From HGM04593 sp045591315 (GTDB taxonomy: Bacteria > Bacteroidota > Bacteroidia > Bacteroidales > Bacteroidaceae): 64,000 nucleotides of DNA. The notes below the pieces were generated by a model, which was not told where the DNA came from, did not search any database, and was given only the letters and a program-made list of their open reading frames with translations. Positions 61,625 through 64,000 of this stretch are shown piece by piece (within the stretch, counting starts at the first letter, position 1; every line of letters starts with the position of its first letter). The stretch covers positions 1 through 64,000 of the forward strand of contig JAZNSN010000004.1 of assembly GCA_045591315.1 (NCBI GenBank), written 5' to 3'. Both the position numbers and the translations under genes were made by a program.

Positions 61625-62983
61625 TTACAGATTCAGATTCTTATGGAACTCCACTACAGCCTCGATACCCTTGCGGAATATATCAAGATTGAAATTCTCA
61701 TTCGGTGAGTGAATGGCATCACTTTCAAGGCCGAATCCCATAAGGATTGTTTTCACTCCTAGTATATTCTCAAAATCGCTTATTATAGGGATACTGCCTC
61801 CACGGCGTACCGCAAGAGGTTTCTTGCCAAAAGCTTTCTCAAAACCCGATTCAGCAGCCTTATACGCAGGAAGAGTAATCGGACACACATACCCCTGACC
61901 ACCATGCATAGGAGTTATCTTCACTTTTACGCAATCGGGAGCAATGGACGCGAAGTAATCGGCAAACATCTGAGAAATCTTGGCATGGTCCTGATGAGCC
62001 ACAAGACGGCAGGACACCTTAGCATAGGCTTTTGATGGAAGAACGGTCTTGCTGCCCTCTCCTGTATAACCGCCCCAAATGCCGCATACATCAAACGAAG
62101 GACGACAGCTGTTGCGCTCAAGCGTCGAATAGCCCTTTTCGCCACGCAGTGCATTGACCTCAATAGCAACCTTGTACTTCTCCTCATCGAACGGTATTGA
62201 TGCCAGCATATCACGCTCCTCTTTAGACAGTTCCTCTACATCGTCATAGAATCCAGGAATGGTAATACGTCCGTCGGAATCTGTCATCTTGGCAATCATT
62301 TCACAAAGTACATTAATCGGATTGGCAACGGCACCTCCAAAATGGCCTGAGTGAAGGTCGCGATTTGGCCCAGTCACTTCTACCTCCCAATACGCAAGCC
62401 CGCGAAGACCTGTCGTGAGCGAAGGAAGGTCGGCACCGAGCATACTTGTATCGCTGACAAGTATTATATCGGCCTTAAGCAATTCTTTGTTATCACGAAG
62501 GAACGCATTAAGACTAGGCGAACCAATCTCCTCTTCACCCTCAAAGATAAACTTCACATTATGCTTAAGAATACCGTTCTTTGCAACATACTCGAACGCT
62601 TTTGCCTGTATCATTGCCTGCCCTTTGTCATCATCGGCACCTCGCGCCCATACCCTGCCGTCCTTAACGACCATTTCAAACGGATTGGTATTCCATAGCT
62701 CCAACGGCTCAGCCGGCATGACATCATAGTGCGAATAGACAAGCACTGTCGGCGCGGCCGCATCCACGACCTTTTCGGCATACACTAAAGGATTACCGTT
62801 TGAAGGCATTATCTCAGCCCTATCGGCGCCAGCCTCTATAAGAAGTTCCTTCCACCGCTCTGCACAGGCAGCAATATCGCCTTTGTGCTCGCTCTTGGCA
62901 CTTATACTCGGAATGCGTATCAACGACTCCAATTCACTCAGAAAACGTTCTTCGTTTTCATGTATATACTTCTTTACTTCCAT
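61625..62983 (-). CDS. M20-family metallopeptidase (dipeptidase)
   Basis: 452 residues from MEVKKYIHENEERFLSELESL. The frame stays open to 63127, but the promoter at 63016-63045 lies within that extension, so the internal ATG is the start. Two-zinc site: H and D in VYSHYDVMPAEP, D in WARGADDDKGQ, the catalytic EE in FIFEGEEEIGSP, D in LVSDTSM, and H in SDAIHSPNENF. A dimerisation domain lies between. Cytoplasmic; hydrolyses dipeptides or acyl amino acids, substrate not defined. Confidence 0.93.
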   Translation of the reverse strand: MEVKKYIHENEERFLSELESLIRIPSISAKSEHKGDIAACAERWKELLIEAGADRAEIMPSNGNPLVYAEKVVDAAAPTVLVYSHYDVMPAEPLELWNTNPFEMVVKDGRVWARGADDDKGQAMIQAKAFEYVAKNGILKHNVKFIFEGEEEIGSPSLNAFLRDNKELLKADIILVSDTSMLGADLPSLTTGLRGLAYWEVEVTGPNRDLHSGHFGGAVANPINVLCEMIAKMTDSDGRITIPGFYDDVEELSKEERDMLASIPFDEEKYKVAIEVNALRGEKGYSTLERNSCRPSFDVCGIWGGYTGEGSKTVLPSKAYAKVSCRLVAHQDHAKISQMFADYFASIAPDCVKVKITPMHGGQGYVCPITLPAYKAAESGFEKAFGKKPLAVRRGGSIPIISDFENILGVKTILMGFGLESDAIHSPNENFNLDIFRKGIEAVVEFHKNLNL

Positions 62984-63015
62984 TTTGTTTTTATTAAACA
63001 GATAACGCAATACCG

Positions 63016-63045
63016 CGAAGATAACTAAAATATCGGATAAACAAA
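63016..63045 (-). promoter_or_regulatory. M20 peptidase promoter
   Basis: Minus-strand TTTG (63045-63042), 18 nt, TATCTTCG (63023-63016). Leader of about 25 nt to the ATG at 62983. Confidence 0.7.
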
Positions 63046-63106
63046 AAACTGTCAAGAAAAGATAACAGCCAGACCGAAGAACAACGACTGAACATACCGT
63101 ATTTTT

Positions 63107-63137
63107 TTTGCATTCTTCAGCCAACAAATTATTTTTG
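63107..63137 (+). promoter_or_regulatory. GNAT gene promoter
   Basis: TTTG (63107-63110), exactly 19 nt, TATTTTTG (63130-63137): a full consensus match. The ATG is 20 bp downstream, so the leader is short. Confidence 0.75.
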
Positions 63138-63156
63138 CAGAAAGATTATCCTATTT

Positions 63157-63651
63157 ATGAACACCAAAGAATCCATCAAAGAACTATGGAAAGAGGCTTT
63201 TGGAGACAGCAATGAATTCATAGAGCACTTTATGGAGCACTATTACACTCCCGACAGAGCACTTCTCATCAAAGAGAACGGCAAACTGTTGTCAATGCTC
63301 CACATATTGCCTTTTGTAATGAACGGGGAAAAAGTCGGATACATCTATGGTGTTGCGACAGCATACGAAGAACGTGGAAAAGGACATGCATCGAAACTTA
63401 TTGGAAAGGCAATGGAACTTGCACGAAAAAAAGGATATCATGCTCTTGCAACAATACCCGCCGACGAAGATTTGCGCCAATATTATGAAAAGTTCGGATT
63501 CAAGGGAAGCTATAGAGCACTGTTTCAGATGCCAGACAACTTTGACCCAGGTACCGGGAATAAAGAATCGGATCTGCTCTCAATACGTCCATTGACTGAA
63601 ATCAGATTGTCCGAAACCGATAGTCCCACGCTTCTTATTTGGAACGGATAA
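63157..63651 (+). CDS. GNAT-family N-acetyltransferase, short form
   Basis: 164 residues. The acetyl-CoA loop is EERGKGHASKLIGKAMELARKKGYHALATIPADEDLRQYYEKFGF (shown from its R-G-K-G-H-A core), preceded by GYIYGVATAYEE. The N-terminus KESIKELWKEAFGDSNEFIEHFMEHYY resembles the Eis-like GNATs of Bacteroidota, which are about 300 residues in my recollection. This one stops soon after the GNAT core, at TLLIWNG, so it may lack the C-terminal half. The tRNA-like array begins 100 bp downstream. Substrate unknown. Confidence 0.82.
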   Translation: MNTKESIKELWKEAFGDSNEFIEHFMEHYYTPDRALLIKENGKLLSMLHILPFVMNGEKVGYIYGVATAYEERGKGHASKLIGKAMELARKKGYHALATIPADEDLRQYYEKFGFKGSYRALFQMPDNFDPGTGNKESDLLSIRPLTEIRLSETDSPTLLIWNG

Positions 63652-63670
63652 AGAAATTTTCGTTTCTAAT

Positions 63671-63701
63671 TTTGATTTCCGCACCTTTTGCACTATCTTC
63701 G
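63671..63701 (+). promoter_or_regulatory. promoter of the tRNA-like array
   Basis: TTTG (63671-63674), exactly 19 nt, TATCTTCG (63694-63701) then CAG. RNA would start near 63708, about 43 nt before the first unit. No coding frame lies between. Confidence 0.7.
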
Positions 63702-63750
63702 CAGCGCAAAAGAAAAAGTTCACTTTAGAATTATCTGCGTGAACAAATAT

Positions 63751-63870
63751 ACTGCCGAATTAGCTCAGTTGGTAGAGCAACTCATTCGTCCAAAGATGAA
63801 CGAGGTGCAGGTCTGGGGGTCGAGTACCTCGACAAAACGAGGCGAAAGGCGAACTGAAAAAAACAAATAT
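63751..63870 (+). ncRNA. tRNA-like unit 1
   Basis: From 63754: GCCGAAT (acceptor 5' strand), TA, GCTC-AGTTGGTA-GAGC (perfect D arm), then ACTCATTCGT, which equals the 5' half of a tRNA-Thr(CGT) anticodon arm. Instead of a 7-base loop the strand folds as a 10-bp hairpin: CTCATTCGTC, loop CAAA, GATGAACGAG (one mismatch, one G-T). GGTC TGGGGGTCGAGTACC recalls the variable loop and T arm but lacks a proper TTC loop and closing CCCCC. CCTCG-ACAAAA-CGAGG is a further hairpin. No ATTCGGC 3' acceptor strand or discriminator follows, so it is not a functional tRNA gene as written. Confidence 0.6.
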
Positions 63871-63990
63871 ACTGCCGAATTAGCTCAGTTGGTAGAGCAA
63901 CTCATTCGTCCAAAGATGAACGAGGTGCTGGTCTGGGGGTCGAGTACCCGACAAAACGAGGTAAAAGGCAAACTGAAAAAAACCAAATAT
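63871..63990 (+). ncRNA. tRNA-like unit 2
   Basis: Same as unit 1 in the acceptor, D-arm and long-hairpin parts. Differences: A to T at unit position 59; loss of one T in the ACCTCGAC segment, which leaves the last hairpin paired but with one bulged A; three transitions in the GGCGAAAGGCG segment (now GGTAAAAGGCA); and an extra C before AAATAT, which restores the 120-bp length. Confidence 0.6.
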
Positions 63991-64000
63991 ACTGCCGAAT

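Larger units (their letters stand above)
63751..64000 (+). repeat. 120-bp tandem array of tRNA-like units, cut by the window end
   Basis: ACTGCCGAAT recurs at 63751, 63871 and 63991, an exact 120-bp period. Two complete units and the first 10 bases of a third are visible. All three copies are preceded by ACAAATAT or its CCAAATAT variant. Units 1 and 2 are identical for their first 58 bases and differ at only a few positions after that. There is no open frame, no T-run terminator and no spacer sequence that changes from unit to unit. The array continues beyond the window, so copy number and associated genes are unknown. Confidence 0.95.

Noticed and set aside
63751..64000. Reading the array as functional tRNA genes
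   Set aside because: The acceptor 3' strand, a 7-base anticodon loop and a normal T arm are all missing in both complete units.
63751..64000. Reading the array as CRISPR
   Set aside because: The 120-bp units are nearly identical throughout, with no variable spacers between short repeats.

Overview
The window is a stretch of Bacteroidota chromosome, most likely from a gut Bacteroidales (Bacteroidaceae, Prevotellaceae or Muribaculaceae; the sequence does not settle which). The evidence is promoters of the Bacteroidota type (TTTG about 19 nt before TAnnTTTG), a lack of clear Shine-Dalgarno sites, a class 1B PyrD-PyrK pair, a V-type ATPase operon containing a DUF2764-type subunit, secreted proteins ending in sorting-domain-like tails, and GH20/GH95 glycosidases. 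Most genes are ordinary chromosomal ones. No insertion sequence, prophage, CRISPR array or rRNA was seen.

Layout. 0.1-8 kb: TPR protein and gyrA, a lysozyme-like small protein, trmD, pyrD-pyrK and an XRE regulator with an operator-like palindrome at its promoter. 7.9-8.9 kb: about 1 kb of AT-rich DNA without recognisable genes. 9-13.7 kb: secreted M6 metalloprotease and two translationally coupled transporters (EamA, MFS). 13.8-16.3 kb: gadB-glsA acid-resistance pair. 16.3-21 kb: six-gene operon of ECF sigma factor, anti-sigma factor and four envelope or secreted proteins of unknown function. 21-28.6 kb: V-type ATPase (E, DUF2764, A, B, D, I, K), with sodium-type ligands in K. 28.9-36.3 kb: secreted TolB-like propeller, then a five-gene operon (MORN protein, YhcH, glgB, membrane protein, MFS). 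36.4-40.9 kb: mrcA (PBP1A), kdsB and a catalytically incomplete M16 protein. 41-43.8 kb: pyrB-pyrI, flavin reductase, outer-membrane barrel. 43.8-50.6 kb: glyA, a duplicated 83-bp promoter-like repeat, FKBP isomerase and two GH20 hexosaminidases. 50.7-56 kb: GH95 fucosidase-like enzyme, flavodoxin-like oxidoreductase and a lipoprotein nitroreductase. 56-63.2 kb: carB, a PurF-type amidotransferase, a small 34-codon gene and an M20 peptidase. 63.2-64 kb: a short GNAT gene, then the start of an exact 120-bp tandem array of tRNA-like units that runs off the window.

The most unusual element is that terminal array. Each 120-bp unit starts like a tRNA (acceptor 5' strand, D arm, and an anticodon-arm start resembling tRNA-Thr(CGT)). 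It then carries a long hairpin in place of a normal anticodon loop and a degraded T arm, and it lacks a matching acceptor 3' strand. A near-perfect vegetative promoter sits 50 bp upstream of the first unit and no protein-coding frame lies within it, so it appears to be a transcribed array of tRNA-derived non-coding RNA. Whatever lies just beyond position 64000 should decide what it does.

Metabolically the window is rich in pyrimidine and one-carbon genes (pyrD, pyrK, pyrB, pyrI, carB, glyA) and in genes for cell-envelope building and host-glycan use. Many convergent gene pairs are separated by long perfect hairpins that act as bidirectional terminators.
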